From NCBI GenBank assembly GCA_023014335.1, contig JAECYW010000033.1:434001-498000 (forward strand): a stretch of 64,000 bases of DNA, written 5' to 3'. Under the pieces are notes generated by a model. It was not told the DNA's origin. It was given only the letters and a program-made list of their open reading frames with translations, and made no database searches. This DNA is from Galerina marginata (lineage: Eukaryota; Basidiomycota; Agaricomycetes; Agaricales; Galerinaceae). Shown here piece after piece: positions 21,871-32,990 of this stretch (within the stretch, counting starts at the first letter, position 1; each line of letters begins with the position of its first letter). The position numbers and the translations under genes were made by a program.

Positions 21871-23451
21871 CTATGAATTATCTTTAAAATCGAGAGCAAA
21901 GGAATTTCCGTCCCCACAAATATACTCCTGTCTGTGGATGCCACTGAACCACACCACCCTCAACCCAGGAACCTGATCTAAGGGGCCAAGGTTGTAATGC
22001 TTTAGCCGGCACTCTGGGTCTTTCGTCAGATCGAGAACTTGAATTGGCGCATTCACGACGCTTCTCAGAGCGAGAAAATCCAACAGGACATCTGGGTCGA
22101 GATTGTCGAATTCGCTAATTACCAGCTCTGTGAGGGAGGGCATGCGGATAGCGTTTCCCTCGGTAAGCATCGGACTGAGGAAGCGGAGAGCATTGGGGTT
22201 GACTTCTAATTCTTCAACAGAGGATAGCAAGGAGAGGGTCTGGCTAAGGTTTGCATCGTTCGGCTGCAAACCATGGTCCGAAATAATAATTGAACATCGT
22301 ATGATATCCTCGAGTTGCACTGAGCTTGAACTGAGAGCTTTTAGGAACATGCACGGATCGGGGATATCACTCTCGAACTCGATCCCAAAGCTGAATGAAA
22401 AGCCACATGCGGAGATATTGAACTTGCGTTTGTCCATCTCCAATATGAGGTCGTAAGGTGAAAAATGTTTGAAGCAAAGCTCGAAATAGGAATGCAGGAC
22501 ACGTTGTGCTGCAATAAGGTTCGATTGGAGGAGCGCAGCAACGCCAGTTTGGAAACGGAATTCGGACGCAGCGGGGAGAACGAGGTGCTCCAAAACCGCG
22601 AGGTACTTGTTCATCGCCTGTCCTGTATTCACTCCGAAGTCTTTGAGGCGCGGTAGGGTCACTGTTTGCAGCATATTTTTTCCTATCACAGGCATCTCAG
22701 CCTCCTCCGTGTCCGTGAATACCTCCAGCCTCTCAAGGAACGGCATTTGGGACAAGACATCGAGAAATTCGGTGGCTGCAAAGTGACAGGTGAAGTGCAG
22801 ATTGCGGATGTCGGTTAACCAGGTACTATGTAAGCCCCGAATCTTGAAGTCCGCGCTCGCGAAATGTTTGATAAGTGGTGCGTGGTTCCCAAACATGTTC
22901 AACCCGATTGTAGCCAGCAGCGAGCGAGGTGGAGGTCGTTCTAGAACCACGGAGTAATGCTCTAACTCAGGCGCAGGGGTCTGAAAAGCACGCCACATCG
23001 CGTCCTCTGCGAGTGGGCAGCTTCGCCCAAGCCCGATATTGAGCCACCGAATCCTAGACCACTGCTTTTCCAGGATCAAGGCGAGGAATGCTTCTAACCT
23101 GCTATCACCGTGCCCTAGCCAGGCTTGGATGTACAGAGGCGAGTTGTCCGTCCGTCGTAAGACCTCGATGCGCCAGTCGTCCGAGGGCTGTTGGAGACAC
23201 GCAAAGTCGATGACTCTTCCCCATAACGAGGGCGAGCCAAGGATCAGTTCCCGCCAGGATGTGGATACCTGAGAGAGGCGGCGGAGGGAGATTAAAGCGC
23301 GGGGGTTGTTGTCATTCCCCTTGATGTGGGCCAGTACGGAAAAAATGCGCCAGAGGATATCTTGGTTTAGGTTGAATATAGGTGATTGGGAGTCCAGGTT
23401 TCTGGACTGTGCGTCTTGAGAAGGCGGCTTGAGGTTGACTTCCTTTTCCAT
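21871..23451 (-). CDS. Single-exon F-box protein, unrelated to the array families
   Basis: A 526-residue uninterrupted ORF starts at ATG 23451. Residues about 25-80 form a typical mushroom F-box: FNLNQDILWRIFSVLAHIKG, then LSQVSTSWRELILGSPSLWG. The rest is the long leucine-rich region common in agaricomycete F-box proteins, with repeated beta-strand and leucine patterns and a late SMLTEGNAIRMPSLTELVIS-like LRR. It lacks the intron, the Asp-Trp exon start and the REGRxEFLDD end of family B, so it is a separate lineage that happens to sit inside the array. It probably binds Skp1 through the F-box. The target is unknown. Confidence 0.85.
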   Translation of the reverse strand: MEKEVNLKPPSQDAQSRNLDSQSPIFNLNQDILWRIFSVLAHIKGNDNNPRALISLRRLSQVSTSWRELILGSPSLWGRVIDFACLQQPSDDWRIEVLRRTDNSPLYIQAWLGHGDSRLEAFLALILEKQWSRIRWLNIGLGRSCPLAEDAMWRAFQTPAPELEHYSVVLERPPPRSLLATIGLNMFGNHAPLIKHFASADFKIRGLHSTWLTDIRNLHFTCHFAATEFLDVLSQMPFLERLEVFTDTEEAEMPVIGKNMLQTVTLPRLKDFGVNTGQAMNKYLAVLEHLVLPAASEFRFQTGVAALLQSNLIAAQRVLHSYFELCFKHFSPYDLILEMDKRKFNISACGFSFSFGIEFESDIPDPCMFLKALSSSSVQLEDIIRCSIIISDHGLQPNDANLSQTLSLLSSVEELEVNPNALRFLSPMLTEGNAIRMPSLTELVISEFDNLDPDVLLDFLALRSVVNAPIQVLDLTKDPECRLKHYNLGPLDQVPGLRVVWFSGIHRQEYICGDGNSFALDFKDNS

Positions 23452-24457
23452 CGTCTGTCCAGTGTGTGTAGTATGAAAGCAAATTGAAGAGGATTTGTTT
23501 CAAGTTTCAGATGTAAAACCTCGTGAGACAGACAGATCCGATTCAGATTGGAGGCCAGTTCTACCTAGAGCATATCCAGGACACTGAAAAGCGCGTAGTT
23601 GGCCAGACATAGATGCAACATAGATGTCAAATTCAATCAGCGGACCTAGTTCTGGTTGAAAAATGAGTGAGCACACGACTCCGCCCTCGTCGGCTCCTTC
23701 ACATCGACGGGCCGGAAGCCTAAATCGGACCGGCTGACTAAATTTCCCAGCGTCAAATTTTGACCGTTTGCCCCATGACCTTTCCTTCCCACATCCTTAT
23801 TACTTCGAACTAGACATAGCAGAGAAGTTGGAACCAGGTCATAGGAAAACAGGTATGTCACCGATTTACGCATATTTCGAGCAATAATGGCGCCAGCGCC
23901 CTACTGCAGGACCACGAAGGCCGCACATCGAAGATCATGGGAGGTTTAAATTTTGGCAGGTAACTTAGCGGAACGCTGCCCATTTACTTGTGTTCGGTAA
24001 AAGACCTCCAAACGAACATCCTTTCCCTCTACAGGGATGCTGCCATATTTGAATGAGGTACTACAGCGAGTAAGTTCCACCTCCTCGGCGCCTGCGGTCA
24101 TACACAGCGTCCTTGTTGACATTACTGACAGATTCAGCTCTTTGATGGTGGTGGATGTACGCTCCAAGAAGGCGTCGAACAGTCAGCGTCCTTAGCCTTG
24201 AGTGGCTACGCGACCGCAATCCACAGTCGAGATTGGTTATGCACCCTGCAGTTATACTACAAATATCAGGTGTTCCCTCGTTCATTCGTCTACTCGTCTA
24301 CTTATAGTGAGCCTCAAGAACAGCAATTGAGGAAGCACCTAAATTGAAGTAAATTTCGAGTCATCTTTGGTTCTGTAAAACCTCGGAGAGTACGTAAATA
24401 ATCTCGTCCTTCTATTGCCTTCTGAAAGATGATGTATTTCTTGTGTTTGATATAGTC
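23452..24457. other. Intergenic; nothing recognised
   Basis: This is the upstream region of the single-exon F-box gene and of the ORF that follows. Short ORFs on both strands have no domain or splice support. Confidence 0.4.
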
Positions 24458-24802
24458 ATGGGTATGGATCCATCTGTCACAGGTTGCGAGTTGATCGGCG
24501 GATGGCATGGCATGAGCGCTGGTGAAGTATGTATGCCAAGACCTTATGGGCCAAATTTACACCAATGTGCGAGTAACACCAGCTATAGTTCGACAGTAGC
24601 GGCCACCCATGATACCTGTGCGCTGATGTTTGAAGCCAACGACATGATTATCACTCCATCTTTACCAAATCCGGTTTTTGCTTATACTGTTGTAGGGCAT
24701 TGTGATCCAACTCTACGCAATTCGTACAGAACCGGCAATGAAGAAGATCTACCCAAGTTGACCATTATGTGGTCTGAACCCCGATTAGCCCCTCGTAAGT
24801 AA
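24458..24802 (+). CDS. Unrecognised ORF with five cysteines, possibly one exon
   Basis: A 114-codon ORF begins at ATG 24458 and reads MGMDPSVTGCELIGGWHGMS, then VCMPRPYG, HQCASNTSY, DTCALMFEAND, YTVVGHCDPT and LTIMWSEPRLAP. Composition looks coding and secreted-like (spaced cysteines, Asn/Thr/Ser), but no signal peptide is seen at the start. A strong donor-like GTAAGT sits at 24795, so the ORF may be an internal or last exon of a longer gene, or a gene fragment. The family is not recognised. It lies about 130 bp upstream of the cysteine-rich secreted protein gene, on the same strand. Confidence 0.35.
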   Translation: MGMDPSVTGCELIGGWHGMSAGEVCMPRPYGPNLHQCASNTSYSSTVAATHDTCALMFEANDMIITPSLPNPVFAYTVVGHCDPTLRNSYRTGNEEDLPKLTIMWSEPRLAPRK

Positions 24803-24855
24803 AATTTACACCGGTAATCTATTTCTTCTCCTGCCCTGAGTCTTCCTCCACGTAG

Positions 24856-24864
24856 TTATATAAG
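24856..24864 (+). promoter_or_regulatory. Candidate TATA box
   Basis: TTATATAAG lies about 70 bp upstream of the ATG of the secreted protein gene (24931), at a sensible distance for a core promoter. Assigned by sequence and position only. Confidence 0.45.
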
Positions 24865-24930
24865 TAACCACGCAAAACGAAATTCCCTGCAGTGTTTACT
24901 GACACTACATCATCCCAGTATCATCTCGCC

Positions 24931-25711
24931 ATGCCTGCCTTATTCGCCGCACTCGTCCTGCACCTCCAATATACGTCTCTAATTTCGGCTAGCACAACTC
25001 TCCGTCCTCCCATCAAGACGGTCGTTGAACCACGGTCGGCAATAATTCGCGGCCTCATTGATCTCGATCAACGACAAACGTACTACTATTGCCCAGCCCC
25101 AGCGTACAGTTGCGTATACAACGGCAATTGCTGTGTTAACTCAAATTATCCATGTTGCAGAGGTATGTGACCTTTGTGTCTTTACTATGACTCATCAGGG
25201 TATAAATTAACGACATTTAGGCGGCGTGTGTTGCTACCCAGGCACCTATTGTGTTCTGGCGTCAAATGGTAATATTGGATGCTGCGACGATGGCGAAATC
25301 TGTTCGGGCCCTGTCGGTAACCCAACGACGTCAACTATCTTCCACACAACCACAAGTACCCGCAGGAGCACCTTCACGAGCACCTCTAGTTAGCACCTCG
25401 CGCTTCCTGAAGAGTTGTAAATGATTAACTCAATGTTTCTATTCACAGAGGCTCAAATAGAGACTACCCTTTCCAGTATAACGCGGCCAGACACTTCATC
25501 CTCTAGCTTACCCGAAGACTCGACAACCTCGAGGGCTACGACAACTTCGACCACATCAATTTCGACGGCCAATATATTCACAAGCGCCTTTCCGACATTC
25601 ACATCCAGTCCGAATCTTACCAGCGCTGCGTTTAAAACAACTCAACATACAGCGGACGTCATTGCCCTTTTGGCATTCTTGTGCCTAGTTTTCACCACGA
25701 CGATCCTTTGA
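24931..25711 (+). CDS. Cysteine-rich, Ser/Thr-rich secreted protein, probably GPI-anchored
   Basis: The CDS is join(24931..25162,25221..25388,25449..25711), 220 residues, with introns of 58 and 60 bp and all phases agreeing. The ATG at 24931 starts a hydrophobic signal peptide (MPALFAALVLHLQY..). Residues about 50-110 form a dense cysteine domain with about 12 Cys, mostly as pairs: YYYCPAPAYSC, GNCC, PCC, GVCCYPGTYC, GCCDDGEIC. This resembles the small CC-repeat modules of fungal cell-surface proteins. It is followed by a long Ser/Thr stalk (TTTSTRRSTF, SRATTTSTTSISTAN), likely O-glycosylated, and a C-terminal hydrophobic segment (VIALLAFLCLVFTTTIL) preceded by small residues, as expected for GPI attachment. 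The likely location is the plasma membrane or cell wall. The ligand is unknown. Confidence 0.85.
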
Positions 25712-25789
25712 ATATTGTCCCCTGGATTGGTACTTGCGCCTAAATCGGATAATGTGGCTTATTACGGACCCTCACCTTTGTAGGAACTG

Positions 25790-26020
25790 TTGTACGGCTC
25801 GAAAACCTCGACTCGGGAATCTTCATATACCACTGGCTAGCTGGAGTATGAACAATTAACACACGGTAGATACAAATTTTTTATTTTATCTAGCTCTCTG
25901 TCCTGTACGGCTGGAAAAACTTCTTTATCGGACGTCTACATATGCTACTTGCTATGTAGCTGGAGTATGAAAAATTAACACACGGCAAATGTAAAGTTCT
26001 TATTGTTTGCTTACTGTAGC
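25790..26020. repeat. Imperfect tandem duplication, unit about 119 bp
   Basis: Two adjacent units share TGTACGGCT(C/G)GAAAA near the start and TAGCTGGAGTATGA(A)CAATTAACACACGG-like text near the end; the second motif occurs at 25838 and 25957. They lie just downstream of the secreted protein stop codon, so one copy was probably part of its 3' flank. Confidence 0.7.
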
Positions 26021-26600
26021 TAGCCTTCGATTATGCATAAATCAAGTCGAAACGATATGGTTAGCCAAAGGAAGTAATTGAGATTGGAGCGACTGGGCTT
26101 CCTTTGTTTTGCCTTGATTTTGCCCGCTCCTTTCCACACAGCTGGCACCTGCTGCTGTTTTTCAGAGAAACAGCATTCGGGCTTTCCTTTTTAAGTATTC
26201 CCGACTTGCTGTATTTTCGAGAAGCAGACAATAAAGACAAAAGTCATGTCTTTGTTGTCTATTTCTCTAGAAAACAGAGGCCGGCACCAGCTGTGCCATC
26301 CACACCCACCATCTTCATAGGCAACGTCATCCGCTAACATCGATGATTCCAGCATCAACTGCCGTAAATAATCGCTTTACTACAAGTATCAAGCAGTCGA
26401 GGCTGTCACTGTACGTAGAAGGAATTATAGGAATGCAGCTATCTATAAGTCGACGCACTCGAGAGGTTCCGCTATGGATCATTCGGATCTAATAATAAAA
26501 ATTTCAAATACAAGGAGAAGACACTGACCTAAAAGATATCCAGCGGTGGATGAATGAGACAGAATTTGTGAGTACAAACAAAGAAAGAAAGGAGTCGGCC
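26021..26600. other. Intergenic; nothing supported
   Basis: This is DNA between the tandem duplication and the stop of F-box copy 5. A plus-strand 77-codon ORF at 26104 has no features that support it. Confidence 0.4.
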
Positions 26601-27751
26601 CTATTTATCCTCCCAAAATTCATTTCTCCCATTTTCTGCGATGGCCGATGGGATAGAAACAGGCTCATCCTCACCACGCAACCACCGAAAGCAAGTGTCC
26701 GGTGCCCCATACAACTGTCCAGCGAAGTCAATGTGTTGGAGGGTGACGCATTTCGAGAACAATTCGATGAGGCGAGCTGGTTGAGAGAGCACACAGGATG
26801 CTCTTGGAGAGGTCTCTACGATAAAGAGAACCCGGAGATTAGGCAAAGTGGGTATATAGATCCAGTCCTGCATAGAAAAGAAGATCGATCCATTAGAATT
26901 CATGCAGTGGGACGGCATACTGCTGCGACGCGAACCTCGGGTAGCATTGCTTGGATTTCCAAGAACCGAAGAGAGCTTAAGTAGGCACTAGGTCGATTAA
27001 GCGGGCCGTGGAACATGGAATAACTGGGCAAAAGGGCGGGGAATTCGATGGCTGCTTTTTTGAACGACAGGGAGCGGAGTTTGTTCAACTGCTCTGAGAT
27101 CAGGGTGAACAGTTGCGCGGGTATAATGATCGGCTCTCTATTCTCGTAGTCCCACTCGAATCGCACCACCTGTCGACCAGGGAAGAAGGTCATAGCGGCA
27201 TATATGTTTCCCCTAAGCACCCTAATGTTGGGGCAAACGTGCGGGGACGCAATTGACAAGTTGACAGGACGAAAGTGAGAGATGCTGAGAGAAAAGAGGT
27301 CTGGCTGGCCCTTAAGGAACGGTTCGATGACGTTGATGCTAAGGTGGGAACCTAAATAAAGTGATTCGAGGCGAAAGGGACATTCAGGAAGGGGAACATC
27401 ACGTTGATCAGGTGGCAGAATGGTGCTCAGATTTTTGAGGTTGATGCTGCGCTGAAACCACACCGTGAACGGTTGGAATGCGCACAGTAACGATGAATTT
27501 GGATATAGTGGACCGGAATAGGATTTCACCATGCCTGCGAGATGAGGATTATCCCGCATGGTTTCGGTGAAACGGAAGAATCGGCACATATATTTTGACT
27601 GTGGGACTTCAACGTTGGAGTAGAGTAGCGGAGAGGCGAGGTCATGCAGGGCACGACATGTAAGAGAAAGCGCACAGAGGGCTTTCTCATTGCCCCGTAT
27701 GTTATCGAGGGTGATTTGGACTAGCTCAAGCGGCAGGGTAAGTAGGGGCAT
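26601..27751 (-). CDS. F-box family B, copy 5 (intact)
   Basis: The CDS is complement(join(26601..26867,26936..27751)), 360 residues. The start at 27751 (MPLLTLPLELVQITLDNIRG) aligns with paralogues; the ORF stays open upstream but without similarity. The F-box continues SLTCRALHDLASPLLYSNVE. The middle is more diverged than in copies 2-4 (WFQRSINLKNL instead of WLQNIVNLKSL) but keeps CPFRLESLYLG, CPNIRVLRGNIYAA, PGRQVVRFEWDY and LRFLEIQAMLPE. A 68-bp intron is followed by DWIYIPTLPNLRVLFIVE, CFRWLRG and a diverged end AENGRNEFWEDK. It is a putative SCF substrate receptor. Confidence 0.87.
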
Positions 27752-28149
27752 GCTGGTGGGCAGTGGACAAGTTATGTCCCTGGAATGGCAATCGCTATCA
27801 CAGCCGAATGGGGCCATCCGGCCATCATGTATCATGATCAATGGCGACGACTTTCTATTTTTCTCAAAATTTTCTTCTCAGTATTCGAGTAAGTGCTTGA
27901 TGACACAGATGGCTCATTTAAGACTTAATACTCAATGACTGTACGTACGAACCGTTGTTTTTCTCTAATCGAAGTGAGTTGTGATTAGTGGTAGAACACG
28001 GTTTCATTGTTTAATAGCGAATCTTAACTGTCGCACATTTCACCATCCAGAAATTTCGTGTACAAGACGTTTGCAGGAAAATTATATCAACTTACAGTGC
28101 ACAGAAAGCAAGAGCATATAAAGTCATACGATGGCTTTTCCCCGCCGGT

Positions 28150-28480
28150 GACAACCTATCGGACTCAGAGAGGTTAGCACTTCGAAAAGAGTTTGAGACT
28201 CGGACTCGGATACGGGCTGGTAGGCCAATAAGACCAACTGTAACAATAACCGCGGAAAATCTCAGGACAACGAGAACATGCAGCCTGGTGATTTAGGTAC
28301 CAGAAGGAAGAAAAAGAGATCTCTGGACAACATTTCTTTGATTTCCAAGAACCCTTGGAGCGTAACTAGGGTCTGGATAAATTGAGTGGGCCCACGGATA
28401 TGGAAGGGTAAAGTTACCTGCAGTCAGGTATTTTAGGAGTCAGAATAGAGGTTGTTCAGCTCGTCTGAAATCTCACAGAG
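28150..28480 (-). pseudogene. Decayed family B F-box relic
   Basis: Fragments of exon 1 end and exon 2 can still be matched. An EISDELNNL stretch (RC of about 28440-28475), the 'TTTGATTTCCAAGAACC' block at 28337-28353 that in intact genes encodes the RFLEIQ end of exon 1, and a TTCGAAAAGAG stretch at 28171 that corresponds to the ELFSKC region. Order and strand fit a minus-strand gene. Frame and splice sites are gone. Confidence 0.55.
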
Positions 28481-28681
28481 GCGAAGGTAGAATGTATGGG
28501 CCCTGGATGCACTGTAAAATTCAAATGAGAGGCCAGACGAAAGGGGATTGAACATGCTAATGAGAAGTTTTATCCAATCCCAAGTGAAAAGAAAATAATC
28601 ACCAGATTTTGGGGTAGAAAGAAAGCGAGAAGTATAAAAGTTAAGAGTGAGTTTAAAATGGAAAAACACTGTCACCGGTCC

Positions 28682-29812
28682 CTAGTTATCGTCTAGAAAT
28701 TCCATTTGCCCCTTTTCAGCGACAGCCAATGGAATAGAGACGGGTTCATCTTTTCCACGCAGCCATCGAAAGCAAGTGTCGCGCCTGGGATACATATATC
28801 CAGTGACGTCGACATGTTGAAGAGTTGGGCAATTCGAGAAGAGCTCAGTGATGCGGTCTGCCTGGTTAATGGCGCTCATGTCCTTGAAATGTGTCACTAA
28901 AACTAATAGAGCACAAAGGTTGGGTACAGTTGGTACGAAGATCCAGTCCTGTGTTAAAAAGAGATAAGAGCTTAACGGGTACGCGTCGGAAAATTGGTGA
29001 TGCGAACCTCGGGTAGCATGGATTGGACTTCTAAGAACCGGAGAGAGTGTAGGAAGGCGCTAGGTGGGTTGAGTGCGCCTTTGAACATGGAGTGTGTAGG
29101 ATACGCGGGGTCTGCTATCTTGTAAGATAGGGAACGGAGGTTGTTCAATTCCTCTGAGATGTCGCTGAGCAATGTCGGGGGGACGCTGACCCACTCTCTG
29201 AACTGATAATTCCACACGAAACGCACCACCCGGCGACCTGGAAGGAAGGTTTTTGCAGTATATATGTTCCCGCTGAGCACCTTCAGATTTGGACAAGCGA
29301 GCGGGGAAAGGGGCCGGGATCCAACAGGGCGAAAGCGGGCGATGCTGAGAGAAAATAGGTCTGATTGCCTTATAAGAAATTTTTCGATGACTTTTGTGCC
29401 GCCGTAGAAACCTATGTGCAGAGATTCGAGGAGAAAGAGACAGTCGGGAGAGAGATATTGATAAAAAAGTAGGTGGAAGGGTAGTCCTCAAAGTTTTGAG
29501 GTTAACGATGTGTTGGAGCCATCCTTGGAGCAGCTCGAATGCGTTAGATAAGGATGACGGTGACTTGAGTAGACCGGAAGAGGACTTTACAAAGCTTGCG
29601 AGATGGGGCTTGTTCAGCATGGTTTCGGCAAAACGGAAGAATTGGCTGTCAGCGCTGTGCCACTTTGAAATAGTGACGTTGGAATAGAGCAGTGGAGTGG
29701 CAAGTGCATACAGGCCATGGCAGGTGAGAGAGACTGCACAGAGATCTTTTTCGTCGTGTATGTTATCGAGAACGACTTGGACTAGTTCGAACGGCAGTGT
29801 TGGTAGGGGGAT
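28682..29812 (-). pseudogene. F-box family B, copy 6 (start codon lost, frameshift)
   Basis: Exon 1 is 29812-29008 and exon 2 28948-28682, in the family layout with a 59-bp intron. Where intact copies have ATGCCC, this copy has ATCCCC at 29812, so the start codon is lost while the following codons still read PLPTLPFELVQVVLDNI. A frameshift near 29450-29470 separates WLQHIVNLKTLRTTLPPT from FLLESLHIGFYGG. The rest (ACPNLKVLSGNIYTAKTFLP, LRFLEVQSMLPE) and all of exon 2 (DWIFVPTVPNLCALLVLV, CFRWLRG, AEKGQMEFLDDN) are clean, so inactivation is recent. Confidence 0.82.
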
Positions 29813-30193
29813 GCTGGTAGAACGTGGTCAAGTTTATGGACTTGCCAATCAGGATCATAGCCCATCGGATCCGGAACCGGAACCGAGTGTGTACCTCCCC
29901 GCAATCATTTATATCCTCAAATTATAAAAATGGGGTTAATAACCCCTTAGAAAACAACACTGGCTGAAAGAAGCGGTGAATTCGTGCACTGAATACACTT
30001 TGAGGACGAGGTCAGAAATTGTTGATCAATAGTATTGACGAGCAAACAGTAGGCTTCTAAGTGGGACGAAACCAATCACGAGTGCCAACACCTTAAAATC
30101 GAGTTCAAGCAGGGAGACGGGAACAGCTGGTATCTCGACAGAATGAAGAAAAAATGAAGGTATAGCGCAAGCGGCCATGACACTGAAACGGCG

Positions 30194-31371
30194 TCAAACG
30201 TCCTCCAAGATATCGTCCAAAAATTCCGTCCGTCCTTTTTCGGCGACTTCCAAAGGGATGGTGAAAGGTATTTGTATATCGCGCAGCCATCGATAACAAG
30301 TTTGATTTTCTGCCATATAGATGGGGTTATGAAGGTCTATGCGTTGGAGAGTGGGGGATTCCGAAAAGAGCTCTGGGATACGCGCTTGGTGCTGTATCAG
30401 GCTCGCATTGCGTAAAGTTACGTGGGGTGCCTCGAGGACGAAGACCACGCGCAGGTTTGGGAGCGTCGGTATGGTTGCCCAGTCCTAAATGGAGAAGATA
30501 TGAGTTAGGGTTTGAACTCGGGGAAGGAAGAGCAGAGAGCTGGGATGCGAACCTCGGGCAGAATTGCTTCGATTTCCAAGAACCGGAGGGAGCGCAGGTA
30601 GGCAGCAGCTGGACTGATCACTGTAAATATGGACTCGGGGAATAGCTTGACCTCCACTTTGTACGACAAAGAACGCAGGTAGTTCAATTCTTCTGAGATC
30701 TCGCTGAACGAGTTGGCTGGGAGATGGATAGGCCTTCCAGTCTCCCAGTTCCAGTCGTACTCCCACTCAAATCGAACAATTTTGCGACCAGGTAAGATAC
30801 TCTTAGCCGCAAATGAGTTTCCTGCAAGGACCTTCAGATTGGGGCAGGCGAGGGGAGACAGGGGCCGCATCACAGTGGTTGGGAAGTAGTTGAATGTAAG
30901 GGAAGTGAGATCTGGTTGATCTTCGAGGAAAGGTTCAATGTCGAGTTCATTGCCTTCGAAGACGGCTACTCGCAGGGATTCCAGACGGAAAGGACACTTG
31001 GGAAAGGGGTTTTTAATGAGATTATGTGTAACAAAGAGGCACATAGATTTGACATTGACGACGTTCTGTAGCCAGCCCTTCAGTGGCTCGAACCTGACAG
31101 AGGACGATTTCGGGTAGAGATCGCCGGCGTAAGATTTCAGAAGGCTCGCGAGATGAGGGTTGCTTAGCATCGTTTCGACAAAGTTAAAGAAATTGTTGTC
31201 CACAGAGAGGGGGTTCAAGAAGGCTGCGTCAGAGTAGATCAACGGAGTGGCGATGTTGTATAGATTGTGGCAGGCCAGAGAAACCGCACACAGAGCTTTC
31301 TTGTTGCGTTCCTTCGCTAGGTTATCAAGAACGCGCTGAATGAGTTCTGGCGGCAATTCCGGTTGGGGCAT
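30194..31371 (-). CDS. F-box family B, copy 7 (MPQPELPPE subgroup, intact)
   Basis: The CDS is complement(join(30194..30484,30553..31371)), 369 residues. It starts MPQPELPPELIQRVLDNLAK with SLACHNLYNIATPLIYSD. It differs from the MPLL subgroup by a longer N-terminal half (NFVETMLSNPHLASLLKSYA, RFEPLKGWLQNVVNVKSM) and by CPFRLESLRVAVFEGNELD, LKVLAGNSFAAKSILPGRK and VRFEWEYDWNWE. After a 68-bp intron come DWATIPTLPNLRVVFVLE, LHNPIYM, CYRWLRD and AEKGRTEFLDDILEDV. The 3' flank (30140-30190) is conserved with copies 9 and 10. It is a likely SCF substrate receptor. Confidence 0.88.
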
Positions 31372-31540
31372 GGGGAATCTATGCTAGTTTGGTGTAACGG
31401 GATTGAGATGAGATGAAAAAGAGAGGCTCAATCTGTTTGTTTGGCATGCTTGATTACATAACCCAGATCAAGCTTTGCTTTTCGGCTTGTGTTCGGCACA
31501 ACGCTCAGGAGGGGTTTCTCAAGCTGCTGCCGGTTCCTAG

Positions 31541-32360
31541 TTACTCTAGAAATTCCATTCGCCCCTTTTTGGCGACGCCAATGAGATAGAAATGGGTTCG
31601 TCTTTTCCGCGCAGCCACCGAAGGCAAGTGTCAGTCCCGCGATACATAAGTCCAGCGGCGTCGACGTGTTGGACAGTTGAGCAATTTGAGAAGAGCTCAA
31701 TGCCTTGGCTCAATGATACGGGCTCAGGCTGTCTGGTTGACGATGCTCATGTCCTTGTAGTGTGTCTCTAAAGCAAAGAGAGCACGAAGGCTGGGTAGCT
31801 TGGATATGGAAACCCAGTCATGTATGAAAAAAGAGATAAGAGGTTAACGAGAAGGAAAACCGCTGATGCGAACCTCAGGTAGCATCAATTGGACCCCTCA
31901 GAACCGGAGAGAGCGTAGGAAGGCGCGGCTAGGTGGCTTAAATGCGACCATGAACTTGGAATGTGTAGGAGACATGGTGTCCGCTATCTTGTAGGATAAG
32001 GCACGGAGGTTGTTCAACTCCACTGAGATGTCGCTGAGCAATGTCGCGGGGAAGGTGACCGACTGACTCTCCATATCGAAACGCGCCACTCGGCGACCAG
32101 GGAGATAGGTTTTAGCGGTGTATATGTTCCCGCTGAGCACCTTCAGATTTGGACAAGCGAGTGGGGAAGGGGGTCGCGACTCAACAGGGTGAAAGCGATG
32201 CTGAGGGAAAATAGGTCTGACTGCCTTAGAAGAAAACTTTCGATGGCTTCTGTGCCGGCGTAGAAACCTACATGCAGAGATTCGAGGTAAAATGGATATT
32301 TGGATGAGAGATATTGATGTGGAATGGTGGTTCTCAAAGTTTTGAGGTTGGTCGGGGCAT
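31541..32360 (-). pseudogene. F-box family B, copy 8 (internal deletion, stop codons)
   Basis: The start ATGCCCC at 32360 is joined directly to NLKTLRTTI, so roughly the first 110 codons, with the whole F-box, are deleted. Further lesions are a frame shift before SLSIA, a TGA right after LRSLRF where intact copies continue LEIQ, loss of the intron acceptor (CATGACTGG instead of CAGGACTGG), a TGA inside exon 2 after NQTA, and a shortened end. It still matches copy 6 most closely (MLSGNIYTAKTYLPGRRVAR). Confidence 0.85.
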
Positions 32361-32990
32361 GCTGGTGGGACGTGGTCAAGTTACAGCCCATCAGAGCCCA
32401 TCCAGCCCAAATCTAGCCTCTCACGACAACCGAGTGTATACCTACTGCGATCATTTACTTATTCATCGCTGCTCCAAGATAGTATCTATAAAAATATCTC
32501 TTTTTCAGACGTTGACAGAGTCTTTCTCATCATAATTACCGCGTACCTGGTGCAGTTCGTCGTCTATTGCCGTAGCTGATCGAATGTTGATTGAAAAGTC
32601 TTACTCTCTTCGAAAGAGAATTTCGACGAAGGAAGAAAGGAAATGAGTTCCGTCATTCAAAGGTAGTCTTTATAGTAATCTCTTCAGTGTGTTTAGGAAA
32701 TTTGTGCACCATTTTTCACGAGGCTTATAGGAAATCAACTGAAAAATACACGTATGGAAGTCAATGTTGAAGATAGTTGGGCATTGCGATTCTAAGGAAG
32801 AGCACAAAAATCGCAGTCCGTTGATCGAGCATGTTCACGAGTATGTTTCTGAGTAGGACAAATGGTATGTGGGTAATCGACGGCGAGGCTAAACAGACGT
32901 AAGATCGAATCCAAGAAGGGAGAGAATATCTCGACATAATGAAGGGAAGGAAGAAGAGTGTTCATATTCGTCCATGGTATTGAAACGACA

